From: Allochromatium warmingii
Lineage (GTDB): Bacteria; Pseudomonadota; Gammaproteobacteria; Chromatiales; Chromatiaceae
DNA length: 32,630 bases
Assembly (NCBI RefSeq): GCF_900107145.1
Contig: NZ_FNOW01000034.1
Location: 1-32,630 of the forward strand
Direction: 5' to 3'
Both the position numbers and the translations under genes were made by a program. Position 1 is the first letter of the stretch; every line of letters begins with the position of its first letter. Positions 7,042 through 14,113 of the stretch are shown here, piece by piece. Below the pieces are notes generated by a model. That model was not told where the DNA came from, searched no databases, and saw only the letters and a program-made list of their open reading frames with translations.

Positions 7042-7670
7042 CAGACTGCGCCCCCGCTGTACCAGTCATAGGTATAGGCGGGCGGCATGTTATCGCCGAG
7101 CACCCGCCGTTGATTCGCTTTGTACCAGTCGATATTGTCACGATAGCGTTGATAACCGCTTGGTTCGCCGCGCCCAATGCGTGCTTGTAGCGCACTAAAT
7201 CCTTCAATCAGTGATTCAGGACGCGGCATACAGCCATTAACATACATATCGACTGGAATATAATGATCGAGGCATTTAATTGTATTATAGGAATCCCAAT
7301 ACATCCCGCCGTTAATCGTGCAACTGCCGAGCGCGATGACGTATTTCGGTTCCTGCATTTGTTCATAACTGCGAATCACGCGCTTGAGCGTTTTGATTGC
7401 CAAATAACCGCTAATTACTAACACATCGGCTTGACGCGGCGTGGCCGCACCGATGATGCCGAAACGTTCGGCGTCAAAACGGCTGGTCATCAGCGGACGC
7501 ATCTCGATGGCCCCGCAGCCGGTGCCATAGGCGAGCACGAACAAACTACGCTGCCGCAGCCAGCCGACAAGCCGTTCGACTACGCCCAATCCGGCGTCAG
7601 CTTGGCTCAGGCTCGACTCCAAGAGCTGTTGCTCGCATTGAAAACCTTCGCACGCGCTTTTGTGATACAT
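7041..7670 (-). CDS. NuoB/MbhJ-like iron-sulfur subunit with three of four cluster cysteines
   Basis: A 209-residue homologue of the complex I 20-kDa (N2 cluster) subunit. Conserved landmarks are SRFDAERFG, PRQADVLVISG, PKYVIALGSC and NGCMPRPE. C117 and C147 match the third and fourth N2 ligands. The first site reads Y-G-T-G-C52-G53-A-I-E56. Complex I has tandem Cys-Cys and hydrogenases have CxxC here, so the second ligand is replaced by Gly53. The N-terminal extension holds two extra cysteines (C7 and C12) that might compensate. The cluster could be an altered 4Fe-4S or a 3Fe-4S type. The start at 7670 lies next to a palindromic repeat separating it from the nuoH-like gene. Confidence 0.9.
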   Translation of the reverse strand: MYHKSACEGFQCEQQLLESSLSQADAGLGVVERLVGWLRQRSLFVLAYGTGCGAIEMRPLMTSRFDAERFGIIGAATPRQADVLVISGYLAIKTLKRVIRSYEQMQEPKYVIALGSCTINGGMYWDSYNTIKCLDHYIPVDMYVNGCMPRPESLIEGFSALQARIGRGEPSGYQRYRDNIDWYKANQRRVLGDNMPPAYTYDWYSGGAV

Positions 7671-7707
7671 GAATGCTCTCGGATGATGTCCAGGATCCGT
7701 TTTCAGA

Positions 7708-7803
7708 AATAGACAGGATTTACAGGATGATTCAAGATGAACAGGATTGATTTAAGAATAAATTTCCTGTCAATTTTGCATAATCTTGTAAATCCTGTCT
7801 ATT
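7708..7803. repeat. Palindromic ACAGGATT-type repeat inside the operon
   Basis: A 21-bp arm at 7708-7728 (beginning AATAGACAGGATTTACAG) is inverted at 7783-7803 with one mismatch. Further ACAGGAT copies occur at 7722 and 7741. Units of this kind are known as dispersed intergenic palindromes in many bacteria. It fills the only sizeable gap in the operon, between the nuoH-like and nuoB-like genes, and could fold into a long hairpin that affects expression or RNA stability of the downstream peripheral subunits. Confidence 0.75.
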
Positions 7804-7812
7804 GCAATCGCC

Positions 7813-8718
7813 TTAGATCAGCCAGACGTTTAGAATCACGCCCAGCACCGCCACACCCAGCGGTACCGTCCAGAAAAAATCGACCGTTTGTTCCGTTTTG
7901 AGCCGAGGAAAGGTGGCGCTAATTGCCGTTGTCAGCAAAAACAGCGCGAACGCTTTAGCAATTAACTCGAATATATTGCTCGCGCCGCCGAGGAATAAAT
8001 CGACCATTAGCACCAGCTTGGCGACCGTCATCATCATGTTTTGGGTCATCAGCACGCCCAGCAGTCGCCCGCCGAACTCAACACGCGGCCCGGCATAGAC
8101 CTCCACCGGCGCACCGACCACATCGAACGGTGAGCCATTCTGACTAGCAATAAACGGCAGCAAAATGACGGCAAAAGCCAGCGGATTGGTGATTAAATTC
8201 CAGTGCGCGATGCTATCTTGCGCCGCCATAATTGCCTGTACAGATGCGGTTTCATGTTGCAGCATCACCAGCGCCAGCCCGAGAAAAAACGGCACTTCCA
8301 GCCCCATCAAGCGCGTCAATCCACGAGTCACGCCCATCACGCCAAATGGATTGCCGCTTGATCCAACCGCCAGCGCATTACCCAGCGGCCCGACCACCAG
8401 CAAATAAATAATCAGAATCAAATTGCCGTGTGCTGACACGCCTTGCAGCCAAATCGAGTCCTTAAGAAAGGGTATGAATAGCACGGTGGTAATTGCACCG
8501 GCGGCAATAATTATCGGGCCAAAGAAAAACATTGGGCCATGAATCAGCGTCTCGGATTTGAGCAAAAATTTCAAATTATCATAGAAATTTTGCCAAATAC
8601 TCGGCCCCCAACGGCGCTGAAGGCGGGCATTAAATTGACGATAAAAGCCGCGAAATAAAAACCCCATGACATAGCACAGGGCAATCATCGCCAGCGAATC
8701 AAGCAGGATATGCAGCAT
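7813..8718 (-). CDS. NuoH/MbhM-like membrane subunit
   Basis: A 301-residue polytopic membrane protein of the NuoH/MbhM family, which anchors the peripheral arm to the antiporter-like arm. Conserved parts are RRWGPSIWQNFYDNLKFLLKSE near the N-terminus (the RxGP plus KLL.KE pattern) and the loop after about residue 190, where complex I has a PFDLPEAE-type acidic stretch. Here that loop reads SPFDVVGAPVEVYAG, so several acidic residues of complex I are missing but a Glu remains, closer to hydrogenase-type subunits. The ATG overlaps the stop of the upstream large antiporter-like gene by one base. Downstream, a 142-bp gap with a palindromic repeat precedes the nuoB-like gene. Confidence 0.92.
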   Translation of the reverse strand: MLHILLDSLAMIALCYVMGFLFRGFYRQFNARLQRRWGPSIWQNFYDNLKFLLKSETLIHGPMFFFGPIIIAAGAITTVLFIPFLKDSIWLQGVSAHGNLILIIYLLVVGPLGNALAVGSSGNPFGVMGVTRGLTRLMGLEVPFFLGLALVMLQHETASVQAIMAAQDSIAHWNLITNPLAFAVILLPFIASQNGSPFDVVGAPVEVYAGPRVEFGGRLLGVLMTQNMMMTVAKLVLMVDLFLGGASNIFELIAKAFALFLLTTAISATFPRLKTEQTVDFFWTVPLGVAVLGVILNVWLI

Positions 8719-10508
8719 TAACTGTTGCCTCCGTTGAGCAGCAGCAGCGTCGGAACACTCGCCAACACCAGCACCGCAAGCAGAATCCAGGTCTGCGGAT
8801 CGCGTCGATAGAGTCCGCCGAGCAGTCCCGCCGTCGCCAGCGTCTGGCGCGTCAGACCCGCTTGAATCCCAGTCGTGGTGTGCGCCAGAATCCAGCCGAT
8901 CAGCGGAATGCGCCGCAACTCGCGCCCCATGCCCGCGCCATAGTGCAGCGGCATATCTGCCGTCGGCACCTCACCGGCGAAGCTCAAATCATAGGGACTG
9001 CCCGCCCGCCGCAGTTGACCGCGTGCCAGCCAGAACAGCGCCGTGACGATGACAAATGCACTGCCGAATACGGTCATCAATATCACGCCATCATAGCCGC
9101 CATAGGGGGTAGCCAATTCGCCCCAAGAGGGCGCACCGATTGGGGCCAGATTCAGGGCGGTGAGCACCGGATCGACGATGATTTCAATAGCCCAGCCGGG
9201 GAAGATTCCGAGTAATACCAGCAGCCCCATCAGCACTATTTGCGGAATTAAATAGCTCATTGGCGCTTCGGTTGCGTCTCGCGCTTCGGGTGAATTAGCG
9301 TGACCCAAAAATGGGCCATAAATCAGCCGATAGCAATAAATAAATGCGGCGGTACTCGATAACATCATCGCCGCCAGCAGCAATAACCAGCGGGCGTCAA
9401 TTAAGCCGACAAAGACCAGATATTTAGCAGCAAATCCGGGTAGCGGCGGCATTCCAGCGAGTCCAATAATGCCAATTAACACCGCGAAAAACGCTACCGG
9501 CATCCGGTCAATTAAATGGCCGAGATCGTTAAATCGCCGCTGTCCGGTTTGCAAAATAATGCCGGCAAAGGTGATAAACAGCAGCAGCTTGACCAGCGTA
9601 TGCACCAGCGTCTGCAAGATCGCGCCGCCGACCGCCAGCGAACTGCCAACGCCGAGCGCGGTGAGCACATAGCCAAGCTGGGCAATCGAGGAATAGGCCA
9701 GCAGGCGCTTGATATCCTGTTGCGAAATGGCTTTGAAGGTCGCAACGATGGCGGTGATCGCGCCGATCCACGCCAACCCATAACCCGCCGTCGGGCCGTT
9801 GAGCCAGCGTCCAGCGAGACCGGCGAGCGCATCGGGAAACAGCGTCGGCAGCAGCAATAGGCCGTAAACGCCCATCTTGGAAATCAGCCCGGCAAGCACG
9901 GCGCTGAACAGATCGGGCGCTTGATCGTAGCCGAGCGGAATCCAGCGATGCAGCGGCAGCACCCCGACCTTGACCAAAAATGCCAGACCCAGCAGCACGA
10001 ACACCGCCCAGCGTTGCGCTGTGCTCGCCTCAGTCAGGGCCGCAATCTGGAAATCACCAGTTGCGCTATAGAACACCAGCAGTCCGGCCAGCAGTAGGAA
10101 CGCCGACGCGAGATTGAACAGAATATAGGTCTGCGCACCTTCGAGCGTGGCGCGAGTCGAGCGGATCAGGAGCAGATAGCTGCTCCAAGTCATTATTTCC
10201 CAGCCGATAAACAGGCCGATGAAATCGCCGGCCAGCAGTAACACCTGCATCCCTAACAGCAGCAGCACAAAGAGCGCGTAGGTCGGAACATCCGGCGTCC
10301 CGCGTGCCATCGGCAGCGCCACCAGCGGCGCACCCAGCGCCAACAGCAACAGGAAAAACGCTGCGAGCGGTTCGAGCTGGAACAGCAGTTCAAACTCACC
10401 AAATAGCGGCCACACCCACGCCCCATCCCAAGTCAAGAGCGTGAGGGTCGGAGTCAGTGACACCGCCAAAAATAGCAGCTTGAGCAATAACGGTCGGTTC
10501 GTTGTCAT
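8718..10508 (-). CDS. NuoL/MrpD-like proton- or sodium-translocating subunit (second antiporter-like copy)
   Basis: A 596-residue membrane protein of the proton_antipo_M family with many transmembrane segments. Ion-pathway residues are visible: the Glu of the TM5 motif in FIGWEIMTWSSYLL (near residue 105) and the Lys of TM7 in LAFLVKVGVLPLHRW (near residue 180). Further Lys/His residues lie in QTLVHTLVKLLLF. The C-terminal extension from about residue 480 includes GAGMGRELRRIPLIGW and a last membrane segment. This is the second antiporter-like subunit of the operon, matching the doubled H/H' subunits of mbx-type clusters. It lacks the MrpA C-terminal domains, which are encoded separately upstream. 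Start overlaps the mrpD-like stop by four bases. Confidence 0.9.
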   Translation of the reverse strand: MTTNRPLLLKLLFLAVSLTPTLTLLTWDGAWVWPLFGEFELLFQLEPLAAFFLLLLALGAPLVALPMARGTPDVPTYALFVLLLLGMQVLLLAGDFIGLFIGWEIMTWSSYLLLIRSTRATLEGAQTYILFNLASAFLLLAGLLVFYSATGDFQIAALTEASTAQRWAVFVLLGLAFLVKVGVLPLHRWIPLGYDQAPDLFSAVLAGLISKMGVYGLLLLPTLFPDALAGLAGRWLNGPTAGYGLAWIGAITAIVATFKAISQQDIKRLLAYSSIAQLGYVLTALGVGSSLAVGGAILQTLVHTLVKLLLFITFAGIILQTGQRRFNDLGHLIDRMPVAFFAVLIGIIGLAGMPPLPGFAAKYLVFVGLIDARWLLLLAAMMLSSTAAFIYCYRLIYGPFLGHANSPEARDATEAPMSYLIPQIVLMGLLVLLGIFPGWAIEIIVDPVLTALNLAPIGAPSWGELATPYGGYDGVILMTVFGSAFVIVTALFWLARGQLRRAGSPYDLSFAGEVPTADMPLHYGAGMGRELRRIPLIGWILAHTTTGIQAGLTRQTLATAGLLGGLYRRDPQTWILLAVLVLASVPTLLLLNGGNS

Positions 10509-12004
10509 TGGGCGGCCACTCCTAGCACACTCTGGATAAGCAGATCACGGTCGAGCAGCGCCCGCGCCGCATCGACGAGCGCCCCTTCGATCACGAAGGG
10601 CGCGATGCCGAGCAGCAGCATCAGTCCGACTAGCAACAACAGCGGCGCATAGGTGGCCCAAGATTCGGGCGCGGTTTTGCTGGTTTTGCTGTCCGTAACC
10701 GCGCTGGCAGCGGCTGGCGCATAGAGCACACGAATCCAGCGGAAGTAATAGCCGGCTTCGATCAAGGCCGCGACCAAAATCAGCGCGATGGGCCAGAACG
10801 TCTGCGCCGCAGCGAAACCTTGCAGAATCCACAGTTTGCTCATAAACCCGCTCAACGGCGGCAACCCCAGAATGCACAGCGCCCCGACGACGAATAGCCC
10901 AACCGTCAACGGATAGACGCGACCCGCTCCGGTCAGCGCATCGAGGTGCAGCGACAGCACCCGCCGCAACAGTAGCGCCGCGACCAAAAACAGCAGCAGC
11001 TTGGCCAGCGTATGGCTAATCAAATGAAAGAATGCGCCCGCCGCCGTCGATTCGTGCAAAAAACCGAACGCCAGCAGGATCAAACCAATCTGACCCAGTG
11101 ATGAATAGGCCAGCATCCGCCGCATCTCATCCTGACGCAGCGCCGCGAGTTCCGCCACCATCAGCGTCAACGCGCCGAGCGTCATCAGCCAGATCCGTGC
11201 AATCTCTGGATCAATCCAGATTAAGACCGCCAGATGCACTAGCACGAATAAAAATGCCTTGACCAGCAGCCCCGAAAATAGCGCCGTGATTGCCGGATCA
11301 CTGCCGCGATAGACATCCGGCACCCAGAAATTAAACGGGAATAATTCGGACTTGATCCCCAGTCCAATTAGCGCCAACACCGCGATTAAGCCCTGCATCG
11401 CCGGCGGAATCTCGGCGAATGCCTGCGCGACAGCGGCCATATTTAACTGTCCGGTTTGCAGATAAATCAGCACCACCGCAAGCAGGAAAAAGACCCCAGC
11501 CACCGAACCGATGATGAGATATTTCAGCCCCGCTGCCAGCGCCGGTCGATCATCGCGCACCGCAGTAAGCACATAGGCGCTGATGCCCGCGATCTCCAAA
11601 AACACATAAAGATTAAAGAGATCGCCGGTCAGCACCAGCCCATTGCCACCAGCGAGCAGCAGCAAGATCAACACAAATGGCTGCCGCCCGCGCAGATGCG
11701 TTTCAGTCGCGCCGTGCCAGAGAAAGGCCGCAACCAGCGTGACGGCAAAGCAAAACAGCGCCACCAGCAGCAGCGCGGCGCTATCCAGATGGAGATGAAT
11801 GCCGAGCGGCGGCGCGATGACGATGGTTTCAATCAACGGCGCTTGTTGCACAGTGGCAAACAGTCCCAGCGCCAGCAGCAGCAATCCCAGCGGTATGCCG
11901 AGCAATAGTTGATCGAGAACACGCCAGCGCACCCAAAGCGGCGAGCTAAAGGCCGCGAGCATGGGCAGGGCGATAAACCAAATTGGTGAGGCGGAAAACT
12001 CCAT
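10505..12004 (-). CDS. mrpD: MrpD/NuoN-like antiporter subunit
   Basis: A 499-residue polytopic membrane protein of the MrpD/MbhH/NuoN family. The TM5 Glu is seen in YVFLEIAGISAYVL (near residue 137), and the TM7 Lys plus a following Glu in GLGIKSELFPFNFW (near residue 217). HTLAKLLLFLVAALLLRR holds the later half-channel Lys. These residues form the ion-transfer path in the family. It follows the mrpC-like gene by six bases and overlaps the next antiporter-like gene, so it belongs to the same transcript. It aligns better with MrpD than with MrpA because there is no C-terminal extension. Confidence 0.92.
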   Translation of the reverse strand: MEFSASPIWFIALPMLAAFSSPLWVRWRVLDQLLLGIPLGLLLLALGLFATVQQAPLIETIVIAPPLGIHLHLDSAALLLVALFCFAVTLVAAFLWHGATETHLRGRQPFVLILLLLAGGNGLVLTGDLFNLYVFLEIAGISAYVLTAVRDDRPALAAGLKYLIIGSVAGVFFLLAVVLIYLQTGQLNMAAVAQAFAEIPPAMQGLIAVLALIGLGIKSELFPFNFWVPDVYRGSDPAITALFSGLLVKAFLFVLVHLAVLIWIDPEIARIWLMTLGALTLMVAELAALRQDEMRRMLAYSSLGQIGLILLAFGFLHESTAAGAFFHLISHTLAKLLLFLVAALLLRRVLSLHLDALTGAGRVYPLTVGLFVVGALCILGLPPLSGFMSKLWILQGFAAAQTFWPIALILVAALIEAGYYFRWIRVLYAPAAASAVTDSKTSKTAPESWATYAPLLLLVGLMLLLGIAPFVIEGALVDAARALLDRDLLIQSVLGVAAQ

Positions 12005-12010
12005 GATGGT

Positions 12011-12397
12011 TCAATCCTGCGCGTCGGCCAGCGCACGAATATCGGCGCTGGCGCTGAGACGGTGATAGCGGATCGCCAGCGACACGCCGAGCGCCAGCAC
12101 GGCCATGCCGATCACAATGGCGGTCAGAATCAGCGCCTGCGGCACCGGATCGGCCATGCCGGTGAATGCGGTTAGACCGTCGCTCAAAATCGGCGCGGTT
12201 TCGCCCGACGTAGTGGCCAGCGCGATGAACAGCAGATTCACCGCCAATTCCATTAGGGCTAGACTCATCAGGATTTTGAGCAGATGGCGCTTGCCGAGTA
12301 GCCCGTACAGACCGATGACGAATAGGGTCAGACTGCCGACGAGATGCAGACCATGCAGCACGCTCGGGCGATCTAGCCAGTCGAGTAATTCCAGCAT
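12011..12397 (-). CDS. mrpC: MrpC/NuoK-like subunit
   Basis: A 128-residue protein with three predicted membrane segments, from ATG 12397 (four bases after the MrpB-like stop). Landmarks are GLYGLLGKRHLLKILMSLAL followed by a Glu in the second membrane segment (MELAVNLLFIA), and DPVPQALILTAIVIG, the strongest MrpC/NuoK signature. Length is typical. In Mrp and MBH complexes this subunit sits between the MrpD-type subunit and the small subunits and contributes a membrane-buried Glu to the ion path. Confidence 0.93.
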   Translation of the reverse strand: MLELLDWLDRPSVLHGLHLVGSLTLFVIGLYGLLGKRHLLKILMSLALMELAVNLLFIALATTSGETAPILSDGLTAFTGMADPVPQALILTAIVIGMAVLALGVSLAIRYHRLSASADIRALADAQD

Positions 12398-12401
12398 GGT
12401 G

Positions 12402-13154
12402 TTACGCCGCCTCTCGCATATCTTGGAAGATCGCGCCGACCTCGGCCCCGACCTTGACGCCAACTAGCGCGTAGATCAGCGGAATCACCCCTGCGCTCAC
12501 CAGTTGGCCCAGCGAGGCGACCGGATGCGGCAGAAAATTGCCCAAAAAGGTCGCGGTTGTGGTCAAGATCAACCCGATCAATCCAAGCAACACAAAGCCG
12601 CTGCCCGATAGCGCTTCAAGCCAGCCGAGTCGCACATGATCGAGGCGAAAATTCGGATCGGCGAGCATTCGCAGCAAAAATGCCGTGGCAATCACCACGC
12701 CGCCTTGAAACCCACCACCCGGCGAGAGATGACCATGCAGCACGATATACACGCCAAATAGCACCAGCACCGGAAACAGCAGCCGCACGCCGGTGATCAT
12801 CATTTCATTGGGCGGCGCGGGGGTGGATTCGGATTCAGCCGCGCTCAATTCGGAACGCGGACGCGGCGCACTGAACAGCAGCCCGATGCCGGTTGCGGCT
12901 AAAAACAGCACCGTCACTTCACCGAGGGTATCGAAGCCGCGATAACTCACGACGACTGAGGTCACGGCATTCGCCGAGGCGGTCTCGGCATTACGGGTCA
13001 GCAGCGCATCGCCGACCGTCGCCGTCGGCCAGTCGCGGGCCTGACCGAGCAATAGGGTCAGAAACAGCGCCAGCAGCCAAGCACTGAGCAGCGTAAGCAG
13101 CAAGGTCTTGACGCGCACCCGTTTGCGCAAAGGGACTCGTTGACGCTGGCTCAT
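12402..13154 (-). CDS. mrpB: MbhE + MrpB/MbhF fusion subunit
   Basis: A 250-residue membrane protein that fuses two antiporter modules. Residues about 15-95 look like MbhE, the last domain of MrpA: VGDALLTRNAETASANAVTS, then YRGFDTLGEVTVLFLAATGI. After a polar linker (about 96-115, Ser/Glu/Pro-rich), residues about 118-245 are an MnhB/MrpB domain: VLFGVYIVLHGHLSPGGGFQ, GGVVIATAFLL and a C-terminal membrane pair. In most MBH clusters these are two genes. The start overlaps the stop of the DUF4040 gene by four bases. Confidence 0.88.
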   Translation of the reverse strand: MSQRQRVPLRKRVRVKTLLLTLLSAWLLALFLTLLLGQARDWPTATVGDALLTRNAETASANAVTSVVVSYRGFDTLGEVTVLFLAATGIGLLFSAPRPRSELSAAESESTPAPPNEMMITGVRLLFPVLVLFGVYIVLHGHLSPGGGFQGGVVIATAFLLRMLADPNFRLDHVRLGWLEALSGSGFVLLGLIGLILTTTATFLGNFLPHPVASLGQLVSAGVIPLIYALVGVKVGAEVGAIFQDMREAA

Positions 13155-13405
13155 GACAGATCGCGCCCCTCATCGCGTCCAAATTGGCGCACGCCCATCA
13201 GCAGCACAAAGCTGCCAGCCGCAGCGCCGATTGCCGCTTCGGTTAGCGCCACATCGGGTGCGTGCAGCAGAAAAAACTGTCCAACTGCGCCCAAACTCAC
13301 CAGCGACAGACCCAACACCGCTTGTAGCAAATCCGTGTGGCGGATGGTCAGCACCGCTCCGGCGAGCATCCAGAGATAAAACAATAGGGTCAGTAATCCG
13401 GTCAT
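13151..13405 (-). CDS. MbhD-like (DUF4040) subunit, homologous to the MrpA C-terminal region
   Basis: An 84-residue hydrophobic protein with about three membrane segments. ADVLxxxx-like landmarks are IRHTDLLQAVLGLSLVSLGA and APDVALTEAAIGAAAGSFVLL; the PDVALTEA motif is typical of DUF4040/MbhD and the matching part of MrpA. Encoding it as a separate gene is the MBH/MBX arrangement, not that of ordinary Mrp antiporters, where it is fused to MrpA. Both ends overlap neighbouring genes by four bases, so it is embedded in the operon. Confidence 0.9.
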   Translation of the reverse strand: MTGLLTLLFYLWMLAGAVLTIRHTDLLQAVLGLSLVSLGAVGQFFLLHAPDVALTEAAIGAAAGSFVLLMGVRQFGRDEGRDLS

Positions 13406-13782
13406 GCGTTTGGCTCCGTGTGCGTCGCGCTGGTCTCGGCGGTCTCGACAGCAGCGGCACGGTCACGCTCGGCGCAGGCATCCACCTTGAGGGTCATCCC
13501 GATGGTGCCGGTGCGATAGGCCGCCCGCGCTAACACTGAGGCGCTCAACGGATTCGTCAACAGAATAAAGATGGCGAGCAGTAGCAATTTAGCTGCCCAG
13601 TCCGGTTGCAGACAGGCCGCGCCCAGTAGCGTGAGCAACGCACCGAGCGTGGTCGCTTTGGTTCCGGCGTGCATTCGCGTGAAGACATCGGGCATTCGGA
13701 TCAGGCCCAGTCCGCTGACCCAAAAGAAAAACAGTCCCGCTGCTAACAGCGCGTGACCTAAATCGGTGAGCAGGGTATCCAT
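13402..13782 (-). CDS. mrpG: MrpG/MbhC-like subunit
   Basis: A 126-residue protein from ATG 13782 (an upstream in-frame start would overlap the mrpF gene heavily). Three membrane segments are visible. The family signature is GLIRMPDVFTRMHAGTKATTLG, followed by LLLLAIFILLTNPLSASVLARAAY. The C-terminal tail from about residue 100 is polar, rich in Ala, Glu and Thr, and longer than the usual MrpG end. AAGGAG lies upstream in the end of mrpF, seven bases separate the two genes. Confidence 0.92.
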   Translation of the reverse strand: MDTLLTDLGHALLAAGLFFFWVSGLGLIRMPDVFTRMHAGTKATTLGALLTLLGAACLQPDWAAKLLLLAIFILLTNPLSASVLARAAYRTGTIGMTLKVDACAERDRAAAVETAETSATHTEPNA

Positions 13783-13789
13783 CGTCCAG

Positions 13790-14038
13790 TCAGACTCCTT
13801 TTTCCAAAAAACGCCCGAAGAGGATGACACCCGCAAAGCCGACCAACGCGAACACCAGCGCCACATCCAGATAGATCGACCGCTCGTAGAAGATCGCCAA
13901 CAGCGCCAGCAATGGAATACAGAGCACAGTGAGCGTATCGAGTGCCAGGATACGATTGGCCGCATCTGGCCCCTTAAAAAACCGCCAGAGGATCATCAGA
14001 ATTGGCGGTACGAACAACAACAGATACAGCCACAACAT
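13790..14038 (-). CDS. mrpF: MrpF/MbhB-like subunit, first gene of the operon
   Basis: An 82-residue protein with three membrane segments from ATG 14038; an ATG at 14074 would add twelve polar residues that do not fit the family. Landmarks are RFFKGPDAANRILALDTLTV and SIYLDVALVFALVGFAGVIL. It is the first gene of the operon, and the MrpE/MbhA subunit that normally precedes it is absent: the prfC gene ends only 75 bases upstream on the same strand. No clear promoter was identified in that gap, so read-through from prfC is possible. Confidence 0.9.
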   Translation of the reverse strand: MLWLYLLLFVPPILMILWRFFKGPDAANRILALDTLTVLCIPLLALLAIFYERSIYLDVALVFALVGFAGVILFGRFLEKGV

Positions 14039-14113
14039 GGAGTTCGCCTGTCGGTGAGGGTTTTTTTGCAGCATGATAACGCGGCTCGACTGCGGGCGTA
14101 TGACGATTGGCCG

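Noticed and set aside
8718-12004. DabB-type inorganic carbon uptake subunits
   Set aside because: No DabA (DUF2309) gene is adjacent, and the neighbouring genes are clearly of the Mrp/MBH type.
5363-14038. Functional group 4 NiFe-hydrogenase
   Set aside because: Both CxxC motifs of the large subunit lack the second cysteine (CxxE instead), and no hydrogenase maturation gene lies in the window.
5363-14038. Ordinary complex I (nuo) or plain Mrp antiporter operon
   Set aside because: NuoA, E, F, G, I and J homologues are missing and the quinone-site His and Tyr are replaced, while a plain Mrp operon would not carry NuoB, C, D and H homologues.
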